Shown one piece after another: positions 28,954 through 43,225 of a stretch of DNA of 48,154 nt. A program made the position numbers and the translations under genes. Source of the DNA: Actinobacteria bacterium RBG_16_68_21. GTDB lineage: Bacteria > Actinomycetota > Acidimicrobiia > Spongiisociales > UBA11373. Where the stretch lies: the NCBI GenBank assembly GCA_001767695.1, contig MELR01000013.1:132515-180668 (forward strand), written 5' to 3'. Under the pieces are notes generated by a model, which was not told the origin of the DNA, made no database searches, and saw nothing but the letters and a program-made list of their open reading frames with translations. Numbering within the stretch: the first letter of the stretch is position 1; every line of letters starts with the position of its first letter.

Positions 28954-29713
28954 CACCGAGCTGGTCCGGCGGGGACTTACTCCGACCCGAACCGCTGCTC
29001 ACGACGCGATCCGCGATGGACGGGTCGTGGTGGGTGGTCGCGCCACCGCCAAGCCGGCGACCATGGTCGCTCCCGACGAGGCGATCACGGTTCGGACCGA
29101 CGAGGAGCCCTGGGCGAGCCGCGGCGGGGAGAAACTTGCCGCCGCCCTGGAACGCTTCTCCATCGATGTCGCCGGTGCCGACGCGCTGGACGTGGGAGCC
29201 TCCACCGGGGGATTCACCGATGTGCTGATCCGCGGCGGGGCAAGAAGGGTGGTGGCGCTAGACGTCGGATACGGCCAAATGCTGTGGCATCTCCGCAACC
29301 ACCCGGCGGTTGTGGTCGTCGACCGGACCAACTTCCGCATCGTCGACCCCGCAGCCTTGGGGGCCCCGTTCGACGTCGTCGTCATGGACGTTTCGTTCAT
29401 CGGCGCCTCGCTTCTCGCCGTCCCGCTGGCCAGCGTGGGACGAGCAGGTACCGACTACGTTGTCCTGGTGAAACCCCAATTCGAGGTGGGACCGCAGAGG
29501 GTCGGTCGCGGCGGCATCGTGCGCGATCCGGACGCGCACCGTGATGCGGTGGCCGCGGTTACCGCGGCGCTCGCCGACGTGGAAATCGGCGTCCTCGGGG
29601 CGATGCCCAGTCCGATCACCGGGGCCAAGGGGAACCGCGAGTTCCTGGTCCATGGACGCCTCGGGTCTCCCGGAATCGACGCCGCGGTGGCGGCCTCCGA
29701 GGCGGTGCAGTGA
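28922..29713 (+). CDS. tlyA: TlyA-family rRNA 2'-O-methyltransferase (S4 + FtsJ domains)
   Basis: RRLDTELVRRGLTPTRTAAHDAIRDGRVVVGG...SRGGEKLAAALERF...DVGASTGGFTDVLI...VLVKPQFEVG. Confidence 0.92.
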   Translation: MRRKRLRRRLDTELVRRGLTPTRTAAHDAIRDGRVVVGGRATAKPATMVAPDEAITVRTDEEPWASRGGEKLAAALERFSIDVAGADALDVGASTGGFTDVLIRGGARRVVALDVGYGQMLWHLRNHPAVVVVDRTNFRIVDPAALGAPFDVVVMDVSFIGASLLAVPLASVGRAGTDYVVLVKPQFEVGPQRVGRGGIVRDPDAHRDAVAAVTAALADVEIGVLGAMPSPITGAKGNREFLVHGRLGSPGIDAAVAASEAVQ

Positions 29714-30535
29714 GACTCGCCCTCGTCCTTCATCCCACGCGGCCTACGGCCGCTGCCACCGCCGAGCGCTTGGTGGCCGCCGCCAAGCTACGCGGCATCG
29801 TCGTCTCCGGACACCCGGGAGATGCCGCTCGGGTCCCGGGGCTGGTCGCTCGTGAGCCCGGCGAACCATTGAGCGACGACGTCGTCGTCGCCGTGGGCGG
29901 CGACGGAACGGTCCTCGAGGCGGCCCGGGTGGCGCGAGCCTCCGATATCCCCGTGCTCGGCATCAACGCGGGGACTCTCGGTTTCCTCGCCGAGGTCGAG
30001 CCGGCCCGGATCGACGAAGCCCTCGACTCCCTGCTCGCCGGAAGGTACCTCGTTGCAGAGAGGATGACCCTCGAGGCGAGCCTGCCCGGTGGGGCCAAGG
30101 TCGACGGTCTCAACGACATCGTGGTGGAGAAGGCCGTGAGCCGCCAGGTGGTTTCGGTGGCGGTGTCGGTGAACGGCGAGCGACTCGTGGAGTACCGGGC
30201 CGATGCGGTCATCGTCTCCACCCCAACGGGGTCCACCGCCTACACGTTTTCCGCCGGAGGGCCTCTGGTCGATCCCGACATCGAGGCGATCCTCCTCACT
30301 CCGGTGGCGGCGCACAGCGCCTTCGGCCGGGCGATCGTCTTCTCGCCGCAGGTCACACTGGATGTCCTCGTCACCTCCGACCGCCGCGGCAGGGTGAACG
30401 TCGATGGGCAGACGTACGCCGAGCTCGACCCCGGGGAGGCGATCGGCATCGTGCGTGGCCCGACCCCGGCGCGCTTCATCCGGTTGCGGCCGCGCAACTT
30501 CGCACACACCGTCAAAGAGAAATTCCAGCTACCGG

Positions 30536-30543
<8 letters not shown>
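29710..30543 (+). CDS. nadK: NAD kinase
   Basis: VVAVGGDGTVLEAARV...LGINAGTLGFLAEVEP...TPTGSTAYTFSAGGPLVDP. Confidence 0.95.
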
Positions 30544-34789
<4,246 letters not shown>

Positions 34790-34798
34790 GAGGCTCTC

Positions 34799-35143
34799 AT
34801 GGTCGCCCTCGAATCGATCAAGCAACGGCTCGTCGCCGAACGCCAGCAACTGATGCATCAGCTCGCCGAGCTGGGGGCATCCGAAGACGGGTCACTCCGG
34901 GACGACGTGGACTTCCCCGAGGGGTTCGCCGACGCCGCGGCCGCAACCTCCGAGCGCACCGAGGTGCTCGGGTTGGTCGACTCGTTGCGCCGCTCGCTCG
35001 GCGAGATCGACGTCGCCCTTGCCAGGATCGAAAGCGGCGTCTACGGGACCTGCGTCAAGTGCGGCAAGGACATCGGCGAGGCTCGCCTCGAGGTCCGTCC
35101 CTCGTCGACCCACTGCGTGGACTGCAAAGCCGCCAAGGTCTAG
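34799..35143 (+). CDS. TraR/DksA-type C4 zinc-finger protein
   Basis: ALARIESGVYGTCVKCGKDIGEARLEVRPSSTHCVDCK. Confidence 0.88.
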   Translation: MVALESIKQRLVAERQQLMHQLAELGASEDGSLRDDVDFPEGFADAAAATSERTEVLGLVDSLRRSLGEIDVALARIESGVYGTCVKCGKDIGEARLEVRPSSTHCVDCKAAKV

Positions 35144-35151
35144 TCGGTCCA

Positions 35152-35796
35152 ATGATCGTCGACAACGGCGTGCTCGACGCCGTCTTGTTCATTGCCATCC
35201 TGGCGCCGTCGATCATCTTCCACGAGGTCGCCCACGGCCTGGTCGCCCGGCGTCTCGGCGACCTCACCGCGCAGGAGGCGGGACGGCTGACCCTCAACCC
35301 GGTCAAGCACATCGACCCCTTCGGATCGGTGCTGCTTCCCGCAATGCTCGCCCTGGCCCATCAGAACGTCTTCGGTTGGGCCAAGCCGGTGCCGGTCAAC
35401 CCGTCGCGCTTTCGCCGAAGCCCGGTGCGGGGAATGGCCGTGACCGCCCTGGCCGGTCCGACGACCAACCTCGCCATGGTTCTCCTGGTTGCCCGCCTCG
35501 GTCCGTTCATCCAGGTGGGCGACGTCGTCTATCTGACCAGTCCATCGCTGTGGGCCCGATTCGCCGAGGGGTTCCTGGTGGTCAACGCCGCGCTTGCGGT
35601 CTTCAACATGCTTCCCATCCCACCCCTCGACGGCAGCCGACTGCTTCCCCTGGTGCTCCCCCCGGCGGGACGAAGGATCTACGCTCAGATCTCCCAGTAC
35701 GGGTTCCTGATCCTGATCGTTCTGGTGCTGATCATCCCCCGTTCACTCGGCTTCCTCGGGTCGTGGATCTCGTGGATCGTGAAGGCGGCGGTGTGA
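35152..35796 (+). CDS. Site-2 protease family (M50) membrane metalloprotease
   Basis: IIFHEVAHGLVARRLGD...NMLPIPPLDGSRLLP; multi-TM. Confidence 0.9.
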   Translation: MIVDNGVLDAVLFIAILAPSIIFHEVAHGLVARRLGDLTAQEAGRLTLNPVKHIDPFGSVLLPAMLALAHQNVFGWAKPVPVNPSRFRRSPVRGMAVTALAGPTTNLAMVLLVARLGPFIQVGDVVYLTSPSLWARFAEGFLVVNAALAVFNMLPIPPLDGSRLLPLVLPPAGRRIYAQISQYGFLILIVLVLIIPRSLGFLGSWISWIVKAAV

Positions 35797-36275
35797 GCGC
35801 CCCCGGGTCCCTCCCGCATCTCGCCAGGCGGTTGCTCGGATCCCTGCGGGCGCGCCGACCCTCCCCGCGCCAACAAACGATGATTGCCTCCGTCCTGAGT
35901 GTTCCCGAGCTCCGGTTGTTCTGGCTTCAGCCGGTCGCCGACCAGCATCACGCGGTGGCCGTCGCCGCCAGGGTGGCCGCGGTCTCGGAAGATCCGCTCC
36001 TGGTCCGCGCCGCCTTGCTCCACGACGTCGGCAAGCGACACTCGCGCACCGGGACCGCAGCGCGCACTGTGGCATCGGTTCTCGCCATCCTCCATCTGCC
36101 CAGGAACGGGAAGCTGCGCACCTACCTCGAACACGGCAGGTTGGGCGGGGCCGATCTGGAAGCGGCCGGGTCCCCGCCGATCGTGGTGGCGTTCGCCGAG
36201 CACCATCATGGCCCCCGTCCCCAGGATGTTCCCGCTGAGGCCTGGGCGCTGCTGTGCGCCGCCGATGACGATTGA
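35793..36275 (+). CDS. Small HD-domain protein
   Basis: AALLHDVGKRHSRTG...AEHHHGPRP; GTG start overlapping previous stop. Confidence 0.8.
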   Translation: MSAPGSLPHLARRLLGSLRARRPSPRQQTMIASVLSVPELRLFWLQPVADQHHAVAVAARVAAVSEDPLLVRAALLHDVGKRHSRTGTAARTVASVLAILHLPRNGKLRTYLEHGRLGGADLEAAGSPPIVVAFAEHHHGPRPQDVPAEAWALLCAADDD

Positions 36276-36314
36276 CCCGCACCCCGCCGTGGGCGGCAAT
36301 ACGATGAGATGCCG

Positions 36315-37094
36315 ATGAGCTACGAGGTCACCACACCGATCTTCGAGGGTCCGCTCGATCTGCTCCTCCAGCTGATTACGGCGCGCCGTCTCGATGTGGC
36401 CGATCTCAACCTGCGCGACCTCGTGTCGGAGTACCTGTCGTACCTCGACCTGATGCGCACCCTCGACCTCGAGGTCACGTCGGAGTTCCTCGTGATCGCT
36501 TCGACCCTGATCCAGCTGAAGACCCGCCGCCTGCTGCCCGGGTCGTCCGAGATCGATCTCGATGAGGACCTCCTCCTCGCCGAAGAGCGCGATCGGCTGC
36601 TCTCCCGCCTCCTCGCCAACCTGACCTTCAAGGATGTGGCGGCGGTGTTGGCGCATCGCCTCGAGAGCACCGAATTGTTCCTGGCGCGGACGGCCGGTGC
36701 CGACCCGGATGTGGCGCCGCCGCCGACGGAGCTTCGGATCGGCGCCGGTGCGGCCGAGCTGGCCGCCATCGCCACCAGGGTCCTGGAGCGGGCCTTTGCC
36801 GAGCCCACCCTCGACCATCTCGACCTCGACCTGCCTTCGGTGACCGATGCGATCGCCGACCTCCGCCGTCGGATCGATGCCGACATCGAGATCGACTTCG
36901 AACGCGTCACCAGCCACCTGGACCGCCCCATGGAGATCATCGCCTACTTCCTGGCGGTGCTCGAACTGGCCCGCTGGGGACTGGTCCAGGCACGCCAGGC
37001 CGACCTCGCCGGTCCGATAACCCTGCGGCGCACCGACTCGGCGGTCGGCGCCGTGGTCAGCGAATGGGACATGGCTCCCGGGGAGGGAACGTGA
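36315..37094 (+). CDS. scpA: Segregation and condensation protein A
   Basis: MSYEVTTPIFEGPLDLLLQLITARRLDVADLNL... Confidence 0.95.
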   Translation: MSYEVTTPIFEGPLDLLLQLITARRLDVADLNLRDLVSEYLSYLDLMRTLDLEVTSEFLVIASTLIQLKTRRLLPGSSEIDLDEDLLLAEERDRLLSRLLANLTFKDVAAVLAHRLESTELFLARTAGADPDVAPPPTELRIGAGAAELAAIATRVLERAFAEPTLDHLDLDLPSVTDAIADLRRRIDADIEIDFERVTSHLDRPMEIIAYFLAVLELARWGLVQARQADLAGPITLRRTDSAVGAVVSEWDMAPGEGT

Positions 37095-37672
37095 TGGACG
37101 CAGTCGCCGCGGTCGAAGCGATCCTGTTCGTGGCCGAGTCCCCGGTCCCGGCGGCGGAGCTCTCCGAGGTGCTGGAACTCCCGCCCGGCGAGGTGGCCGA
37201 AGCGCTCCAGCTGCTCGCCGAGCGCCTCTCGGCGACGGCGAGCGGGCTCGTGCTGCGGGAAGCGGCCGGAGGCTGGCGGCTGTACACCCGCCCCGATCTG
37301 CGCCCCCACCTCGACCGCTTCGCAGCATCTCCGACGGCCACCCGGCTGTCCCGCGCTGCGCTCGAGGCGCTGGCAGTGGTGGCGTATCGCCAACCGGTGT
37401 CGCGCTCCCAGGTGACCGACATCCGAGGTGTGGACTCCGAACAGGCCCTGCGGACCCTGGAGCGTCGCGGTCTCCTCGACGTGGTCGGGGTGGCCCCCGG
37501 GTCGGGGCAGGCGATCCTCTACGGCACGACCGACCTGTTTCTCGAGAAGCTCGGTCTCGCCTCCCTGTCCGATCTCCCGCCCCTTGCCGACCACGTGCCG
37601 CCTGCGGACATCGTCGAGGCACTGGAGCGGCCCTTCCGCCCGGAGGAACCATCGAGCGACTCCAGAAGCTGA
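37091..37672 (+). CDS. scpB: Segregation and condensation protein B (start 37091 GTG or 37094 ATG)
   Basis: DAVAAVEAILFVAESPVPAAELSEVL...SRAALEALAVVAYRQPVSRSQVTDIRGVDSEQALRTLERRGLL. Confidence 0.94.
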   Translation: MMDAVAAVEAILFVAESPVPAAELSEVLELPPGEVAEALQLLAERLSATASGLVLREAAGGWRLYTRPDLRPHLDRFAASPTATRLSRAALEALAVVAYRQPVSRSQVTDIRGVDSEQALRTLERRGLLDVVGVAPGSGQAILYGTTDLFLEKLGLASLSDLPPLADHVPPADIVEALERPFRPEEPSSDSRS

Positions 37673-38367
37673 TCGCCTACTCCGGTATCGCCTCGCGTCG
37701 CCACGCCGAGGAGCTGGTCAAAGCGGGGCGGGTGGTGGTCGACGGCGTCCCGGCGCACCTGGGTCAGAAGGTCGATCCCGAATCGGCCGTCGTGTTGGTC
37801 GACGGGGTACCGCTGCCGGTGCGTCCCGGGCTGGTTCATTACCTGCTCAACAAGCCCCGGGGGGTGGTGAGCACGGTGGAGGATCCCCATGCCGCCGAGA
37901 CCGTCGTCTCTCTGGTACCCACCGACACGCGGGTGTATCCGGTCGGGCGGCTCGATGCCGACAGCGAGGGGCTGATCATCCTCACCAACGACGGCGACCT
38001 CACCGCGGCGGTCACCCACCCGAGTCACGGCGTCACCAAGACCTATCTCGCCCGGGTCAAGGGTGCCCCCGGTGCGAAGGCGGTGGCGCAACTCACCGGC
38101 GGCATCGAACTCGAAGACGGGCCTGCCCGAGCCGTGAGCGCCCGAGTGGTGGACCGCAGCGGCACCGAGTCGCTGGTTGAGATGGTCATGCTCGAAGGCC
38201 GCAAGCGGGAGGTCCGCCGCATGCTGGGGGCGATCGGCCACGATGTGGTCCGGCTGGCGCGCGTGGCCATCGGGCCCATCCAGGACCGGTCGCTCAAGCC
38301 GGGGGAGTGGCGGCTGCTCACCGTCGAGGAGGTCCGTGCCCTCTATCGCGCCGCCGGGATGGGATGA
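37651..38367 (+). CDS. rluB: Pseudouridine synthase RluB family, apparently starting at ATC
   Basis: (I)ERLQKLIAYSGIASRRHAEELVKAGRVVVDG...VGRLDADSEGLIILTNDGDLT...EGRKREVRRML; GGAGG 4 nt upstream of ATC; no ATG/GTG/TTG in frame nearby. Confidence 0.85.
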   Translation: MERLQKLIAYSGIASRRHAEELVKAGRVVVDGVPAHLGQKVDPESAVVLVDGVPLPVRPGLVHYLLNKPRGVVSTVEDPHAAETVVSLVPTDTRVYPVGRLDADSEGLIILTNDGDLTAAVTHPSHGVTKTYLARVKGAPGAKAVAQLTGGIELEDGPARAVSARVVDRSGTESLVEMVMLEGRKREVRRMLGAIGHDVVRLARVAIGPIQDRSLKPGEWRLLTVEEVRALYRAAGMG

Positions 38368-38374
38368 TCGGCCG

Positions 38375-39640
38375 ATGATCCGGTTCCACGGCCCGCAACG
38401 CCCCTTCCACGCAGACCTGACCGTTCCCGGCGACAAGTCGCTCTCCCACCGGGCTCTGATACTGGCGGCGATGGCTGCGGGCCGATCCATGATCGAGGGA
38501 CGCGGCACCGGAGCCGACATCGCCTCGACCTGCCGCCTTCTGGAACAGCTTGGCGCGTCGGTCGAACCGGAGGCAGTCGAATCCCCCGGGGTGGTCGAGT
38601 GGAGCCCGCCGTCGGTGCCCTTGGACGCAGGCAACTCGGGAACCACCATACGCCTGCTCACCGGCGCCCTCGCCGCCCGGCCGTTCCGGTCGACCCTGAT
38701 CGGGGACGCCTCGCTGATGAGCCGCCCGATGCAGCGTCTCGTCGGACCACTGGGGAAGCTGGGCGCCCGGGTTTCCGTCTCCACGGCAGGGACCCCTCCG
38801 GTGATCGTCGACGGCACGCCGCTGTATGGGGCGCCGGTGAGGGTCCCCATGGCCAGTGCCCAGGTGAGGACCGCGGTGGCGCTGGCCGCCCTGCAGGCGG
38901 ACGGATCCACCGTTGTCGACTCGCCCCCGGGTTTCCGCGACCACACCGAACGGTGGCTGACACATCTCGGACTGGGGTCCTCTCTCGATGAGACGAGGTT
39001 TCGCATCGATCCGGGACCGATTCCGTCGTTCCGCGTCACCCTTCCCGGTGACACGTCGTCGGCGTCCTTCCTGTGGGCGGCGGCGGCCCTCGGTCCCGGA
39101 TCTACGGTTCGGGTCCGCTCCGTCTCCCTCAACCCGGGGCGCACCGGCTTTCTCGACGTGCTTGCCGCCATGGGTGCCGAAGTCGAGATCGTTCCCACCG
39201 CAGCCGTCCTCGGAGACCCGGTGGGAGACGTCACCGTCACCGGGAACCGGCTCACCGGGACCATCATCGAAGGCGAGCTGACGGTGCGGACCCTCGACGA
39301 ACTTCCCCTGGTTGCGGTGGTGGCGGCCTTCGCCGCAGGGGCCACCACCGTCCGAGACGCCGCAGAGTTGCGCACCAAAGAGAGCGATCGGATTGCCGCA
39401 ACCGTGGGCATGATCCGCGCCCTGGGCGGCGCTGCAGAGCCCGCCGCTTCCGGTCTCGTCGTGGAGGGAACGGGCCTCACCGGTGGGGTGGTCGCCGCCG
39501 ACGGCGACCACCGTATCGCCATGGCCGCCGCGGTGGCGGCGACCCGCTCCGGTAGCGTGGTGGTCGAGGGGTTCGAGGTCGCCGCGGTCTCCTGGCCCGA
39601 ATTCGAGGCGGTGTTGGAGGAGACATGGTCGTCGCCATAG
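38375..39640 (+). CDS. aroA: 3-phosphoshikimate 1-carboxyvinyltransferase
   Basis: MIRFHGPQRPFHADLTVPGDKSLSHRALILAAMA...DAGNSGTTIRLL...RTKESDRI...DHRIAMA. Confidence 0.96.
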   Translation: MIRFHGPQRPFHADLTVPGDKSLSHRALILAAMAAGRSMIEGRGTGADIASTCRLLEQLGASVEPEAVESPGVVEWSPPSVPLDAGNSGTTIRLLTGALAARPFRSTLIGDASLMSRPMQRLVGPLGKLGARVSVSTAGTPPVIVDGTPLYGAPVRVPMASAQVRTAVALAALQADGSTVVDSPPGFRDHTERWLTHLGLGSSLDETRFRIDPGPIPSFRVTLPGDTSSASFLWAAAALGPGSTVRVRSVSLNPGRTGFLDVLAAMGAEVEIVPTAAVLGDPVGDVTVTGNRLTGTIIEGELTVRTLDELPLVAVVAAFAAGATTVRDAAELRTKESDRIAATVGMIRALGGAAEPAASGLVVEGTGLTGGVVAADGDHRIAMAAAVAATRSGSVVVEGFEVAAVSWPEFEAVLEETWSSP

Positions 39641-40268
39641 ACGGGCCCAGCGGCGTCGGGAAGAGCACCGTGGCGCGGGCGGTTGCCGATGCCCTGGGAA
39701 TCCCCTATCTCGACACAGGGGCCTACTACCGGATGGCAACCCTCGTCGCCCTGCGGCGGAAGGTCGCCGTCGACGACGCCCCCGGAATCCTCGCCGCCCT
39801 ATCCGGCGCGATCGTGGATTTCGTCGACGGCCGCCTGCTCCTCGACGGAGCCGATGTGTCCGCCGAGTTGCGCAGCGGGGAGGTCACCGCGGCGGTGAGC
39901 GCGGTCTCCGCCCACCGTTCGGTGCGCGCCGCCGTCGTGGAGCTGCAGCGGGCCTGGGTGCGCGAGCACGGGGCCGCGCCGTCGTCGAGGGCCGCGACAT
40001 CGGCACCGTGGTGTTTCCCGACTCCCCGGTCAAAGTGTTCCTCACCGCCGACGCGGTGACCAGGGCGCGTCGTCGCGCCGGAGACGGCGAGGCAGAAGGA
40101 AAGACCCTGGAGGCATTGATCGCCGAGATGGCGCAGCGCGACGCCGCCGACTCATCCCGGGAGATCTCTCCGCTCAAGGCCGCCGCCGACGCACTGACCA
40201 TCGACACCAGCCGGCTCAGCGTAGCCGAGGTGGTCGCCCAGGTCCTCGATCTGGTCGGGAGAGTGTGA
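39625..40268 (+). pseudogene. cmk: Cytidylate kinase, interrupted by one apparent frameshift near 39970-39973
   Basis: MVVAIDGPSGVGKSTVARAVADALGIPYLDTGAYYR...RAWVREHG in one frame; GRAVVEGRDIGTVVFPDSPVKVFLTADAVTRARRR...SPLKAAADALTIDTSRLS in the -1 frame. Confidence 0.9.
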
Positions 40269-40293
40269 GACCTGCCCCTCGTGGGCCGCGCGG

Positions 40294-41523
40294 CTACTCG
40301 TAGACCTTCTCTGCCTCGGCGTCGGCGGCGAACGCGTCTCGCTCGATGTCACGGCGGTCGCCCGGTTGCGCCGCAAGCTCGACGAAGTACTCGTGCTGGA
40401 TGAGCTCGGCCATGATCTCCGACGTCCCCGTCCAGATCATCGCGAGACGGATGTCGCGCAGCAGCCGCTCGATCGGATAGACATCGGTGTAGCCGATGCC
40501 TCCCATTATCTGCATCGCCTCGTTCACCACGTCCCAGGCGGTCTCGGTGAGGAACTTCTTCGTCTCGCTGACCATGCGTCGGTGAGGCATACCGGCATCG
40601 ATGGTCCGAGCCGCCGCCCACAGCAGTCCCCGTGCCGCATCGAGCCTGGTGATGGAATCGGCCACTTTGTGGCTGATCGCCTGGAACCGGTTGATCGGCC
40701 GACCGAACGCCTTGCGCTTCATCGAGTAGCGAGCCGCCAGGTCGAGCGCAGCCTGCGCGGTTCCGATACACGCGGCACCCGAGGTCATCCGCTCCGGAAT
40801 CATCATTCGGTCGAAGATGAGCGCCCCTCCGTTTTGCGGTCCCACCAGATTCGTCTCGGGAACCCACACCTTGCGGAGGCTTATCCGGCCGGTACCTCCG
40901 CCGCGGGCTCCCATCAGCCCGAATAGGTGCTCGACCTCGACCCCCCGATCGCGTTCGACGAGAAACACCGACAAAGACTCATGCGGAGGGTTCTCGGGCG
41001 CGGTCTTGGCGTAGATGAGGAAGAAGTCCGCCCCCTCGGCTCCGACGATGAACCGCTTCGCTCCCGACAGGGTCCAACCGTCGCCCTCGCGTCGCGCCAT
41101 GGTCGTGGCGCCGAAGAAGTCGGACCCACCCCGGGGCTCGGTCAGGCCCTCCGCAGCTACCAACTCGCCTTGCAGCATCGGCACGAGAAACCGCTGTCGT
41201 TGGTCTTCGGAGCCGAAGCGCACCAGCGCCTCGCCGACGATGGACGGCATTGCGTACTGGCATCCGAGGACCGTTCCCAGCGGCCCGATTTCCTCGAGGG
41301 CAGCGACCTCAGCGGTCCAGGACAGCCCCCGACCCCCGTACTCCGTGGGGAAGCGGATGCCGTAGAGCCCGGCCGCCGCGACCTTGCGGTGGAACCCGTG
41401 TGGGAAGTCGATCACCTCGCGATCGAGGTCCTTGAGGAGCTGCGGATCGATCGCCTCCCTGGCGAAGGTGCGCGCCTGGGACTGAACCTCGCGCTCCTCG
41501 GGGGAGAGCAGGACATCGAACAT
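40294..41523 (-). CDS. Acyl-CoA dehydrogenase family protein
   Basis: MFDVLLSPEEREVQSQARTFAREAIDPQ...AAEGLTEPRGGSDFFG...QIMGGIGYTDVYPIERLLRDIRLAMIWTGTSEI. Confidence 0.93.
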   Translation of the reverse strand: MFDVLLSPEEREVQSQARTFAREAIDPQLLKDLDREVIDFPHGFHRKVAAAGLYGIRFPTEYGGRGLSWTAEVAALEEIGPLGTVLGCQYAMPSIVGEALVRFGSEDQRQRFLVPMLQGELVAAEGLTEPRGGSDFFGATTMARREGDGWTLSGAKRFIVGAEGADFFLIYAKTAPENPPHESLSVFLVERDRGVEVEHLFGLMGARGGGTGRISLRKVWVPETNLVGPQNGGALIFDRMMIPERMTSGAACIGTAQAALDLAARYSMKRKAFGRPINRFQAISHKVADSITRLDAARGLLWAAARTIDAGMPHRRMVSETKKFLTETAWDVVNEAMQIMGGIGYTDVYPIERLLRDIRLAMIWTGTSEIMAELIQHEYFVELAAQPGDRRDIERDAFAADAEAEKVYE

Positions 41524-41743
41524 AGCGACTCCTCGCCTCGGCGATCCCCTCACGGTGCATGGTTGCGAACGCGGCCACACTGCGCAAGGCCTGTCGGTGC
41601 TCGCAGGGCTTCTTCAGTTCGGACTCCTCGCCACCCTGGCAGGACTTCGCCGCAGTCTCGATCACAGGTCGATCGTTCGCGGGCTTCCGGCCGGTGGGGG
41701 ATAGGGTTGTCGGTCAGGGAATCAGGACGGGTCGTGGGGGCTG

Positions 41744-41940
41744 TTGGATGCCATCGATCATCTGATCGAGCCTGATGAGATCCGAGCCGCCCTGGACGCC
41801 AACCCCAGCGCTCGCGCCGACTACAACTCCTTTACCGACTCGGGCAACAGGCCCTCTATCGGGTGCACCGCGCCAAGCGAGAGGCGACCAGGTCGGACCG
41901 GATCGCCCAGATCACTGAGGCCGCGGCCAAGGAATGTCGC
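41744..41940 (+). pseudogene. Truncated and frameshifted C-terminal remnant of a YdeI/OmpD-associated-family protein
   Basis: IEPDEIRAALDANPSARADYNSFTDSG in one frame, QQALYRVHRAKREATRSDRIAQITEAAAKE in the next; matches the family C-terminus from memory. Confidence 0.5.
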
Positions 41941-42034
41941 TCGCGGAGTCCCGCGCCAGATGAACCACCAGGTGGGATTCGAGTAGGAGTGCCTGAGCAC
42001 TCCTGTCAGGAGTTCACCGTTTCGGGTGTGGGGT

Positions 42035-43123
42035 TCAGCCCGGTTCTGGAGCCGGGTACAGGCGGCGTCGCGCCCACAGGGCCACGTACACAAGGCCGAC
42101 GAGCACCGGAACCTCGATGAGCGGGCCGACGACCCCAGCGAGGGCCTGTCCGGAGGTCACCCCGTACACGCCGATGGCCACCGCTATCGCCAACTCGAAA
42201 TTGTTGGATGCCGCAGTGAACGCCAGCGTCGCATTGCGCGCATACCCGATCCCGAGCCGTAGACCGAGACCGAAAGACACCGCCCACATCACGCCGAAGT
42301 AGGCGAGCAGGGGCAGAGCGATCCGAGCCACGTCCAGCGGCTTGGCGGTGATGGTCTCCCCTTGGAGGGCGAAGAGCACCACCACGGTGAACAGCAGCCC
42401 GTACAGAGCCCAGGGAGCAATCCGGGGAATGAAGCGGGACTCGTACCACTCCACACCCCGGGTCCGCTCACCCCATACGCGAGTCAGCCACCCCGCCGCC
42501 AACGGGACGCCCAAGAAGATCAGCACGATGCGGGCGATTTCCCACATCGACACGTCGAGCGTGTCGGTGTTCAATCCGAGCCAACCCGGCAACACCTGGA
42601 GATAGAAGTAACCGAGCAACGAGTAGGCGAATACCTGGAACAGCGAGTTGAGCGCCACCAACACCACCGCGGCCTCCCGGTCACCGCACGCAAGGTCATT
42701 CCAGATCAGCACCATGGCGATGCAGCGCGCCAAACCGATGATGATCAGCCCCGTCCGGTACTCCGGCAGGTCGGGGAGCAACGCCCAACCAAGGGCGAAC
42801 ATGAGCGCCGGCCCGATCAGCCAGTTCAACATCAGCGACAGGGCCAGCAACCGACGATCGGCGACCACCTCGGTCACCTTCGAGTACCGCACCTTCGCCA
42901 GCACGGGGTACATCATCGCCAGCAGGCCGAAGGCGATCGGAAGCGACACCGATCCCACCGTGATCGTGTCCAAGGCATCATTGAGGTCCGGCAATAGTCG
43001 TCCCAGGCCGAGCCCGATCGCCATGGCGAGAAGAATCCACACCGGTAGGAACCGATCCAACACCGACAGGCGGGCGAGAACTGCCTGCTCTTCGGTCACG
43101 GCCGACGGGGTCTCAACCCTCAT
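42035..43123 (-). CDS. acr3: Acr3-family arsenite efflux transporter
   Basis: RFLPVWILLAMAIGLGLGRLLPDLNDAL...GLARCIAMVLIWNDLACGDREAAVVLVALNSLFQ...TAASNNFELAIAVAIGVYG. Confidence 0.93.
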   Translation of the reverse strand: MRVETPSAVTEEQAVLARLSVLDRFLPVWILLAMAIGLGLGRLLPDLNDALDTITVGSVSLPIAFGLLAMMYPVLAKVRYSKVTEVVADRRLLALSLMLNWLIGPALMFALGWALLPDLPEYRTGLIIIGLARCIAMVLIWNDLACGDREAAVVLVALNSLFQVFAYSLLGYFYLQVLPGWLGLNTDTLDVSMWEIARIVLIFLGVPLAAGWLTRVWGERTRGVEWYESRFIPRIAPWALYGLLFTVVVLFALQGETITAKPLDVARIALPLLAYFGVMWAVSFGLGLRLGIGYARNATLAFTAASNNFELAIAVAIGVYGVTSGQALAGVVGPLIEVPVLVGLVYVALWARRRLYPAPEPG

Positions 43124-43199
43124 CGAACACACGGAGAAGATGGTCGCTCGCACGGCGTCTCGCGGAAGGGCCGAAGTACCCCTGGAGGAACGCCCACCC

Positions 43200-43225
43200 G
43201 TCAGCAGCCCCTCGGGGCCCCTGAC
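43200..43225. repeat. 26-bp direct repeat copy 1 (imperfect palindrome)
   Basis: GTCAGCAGCCCCTCGGGGCCCCTGAC; identical copy at 45180-45205. Confidence 0.85.

Noticed and set aside
37519-39522. 667-aa minus-strand ORF across rluB and aroA
   Set aside because: Antisense shadow; composition bias only.
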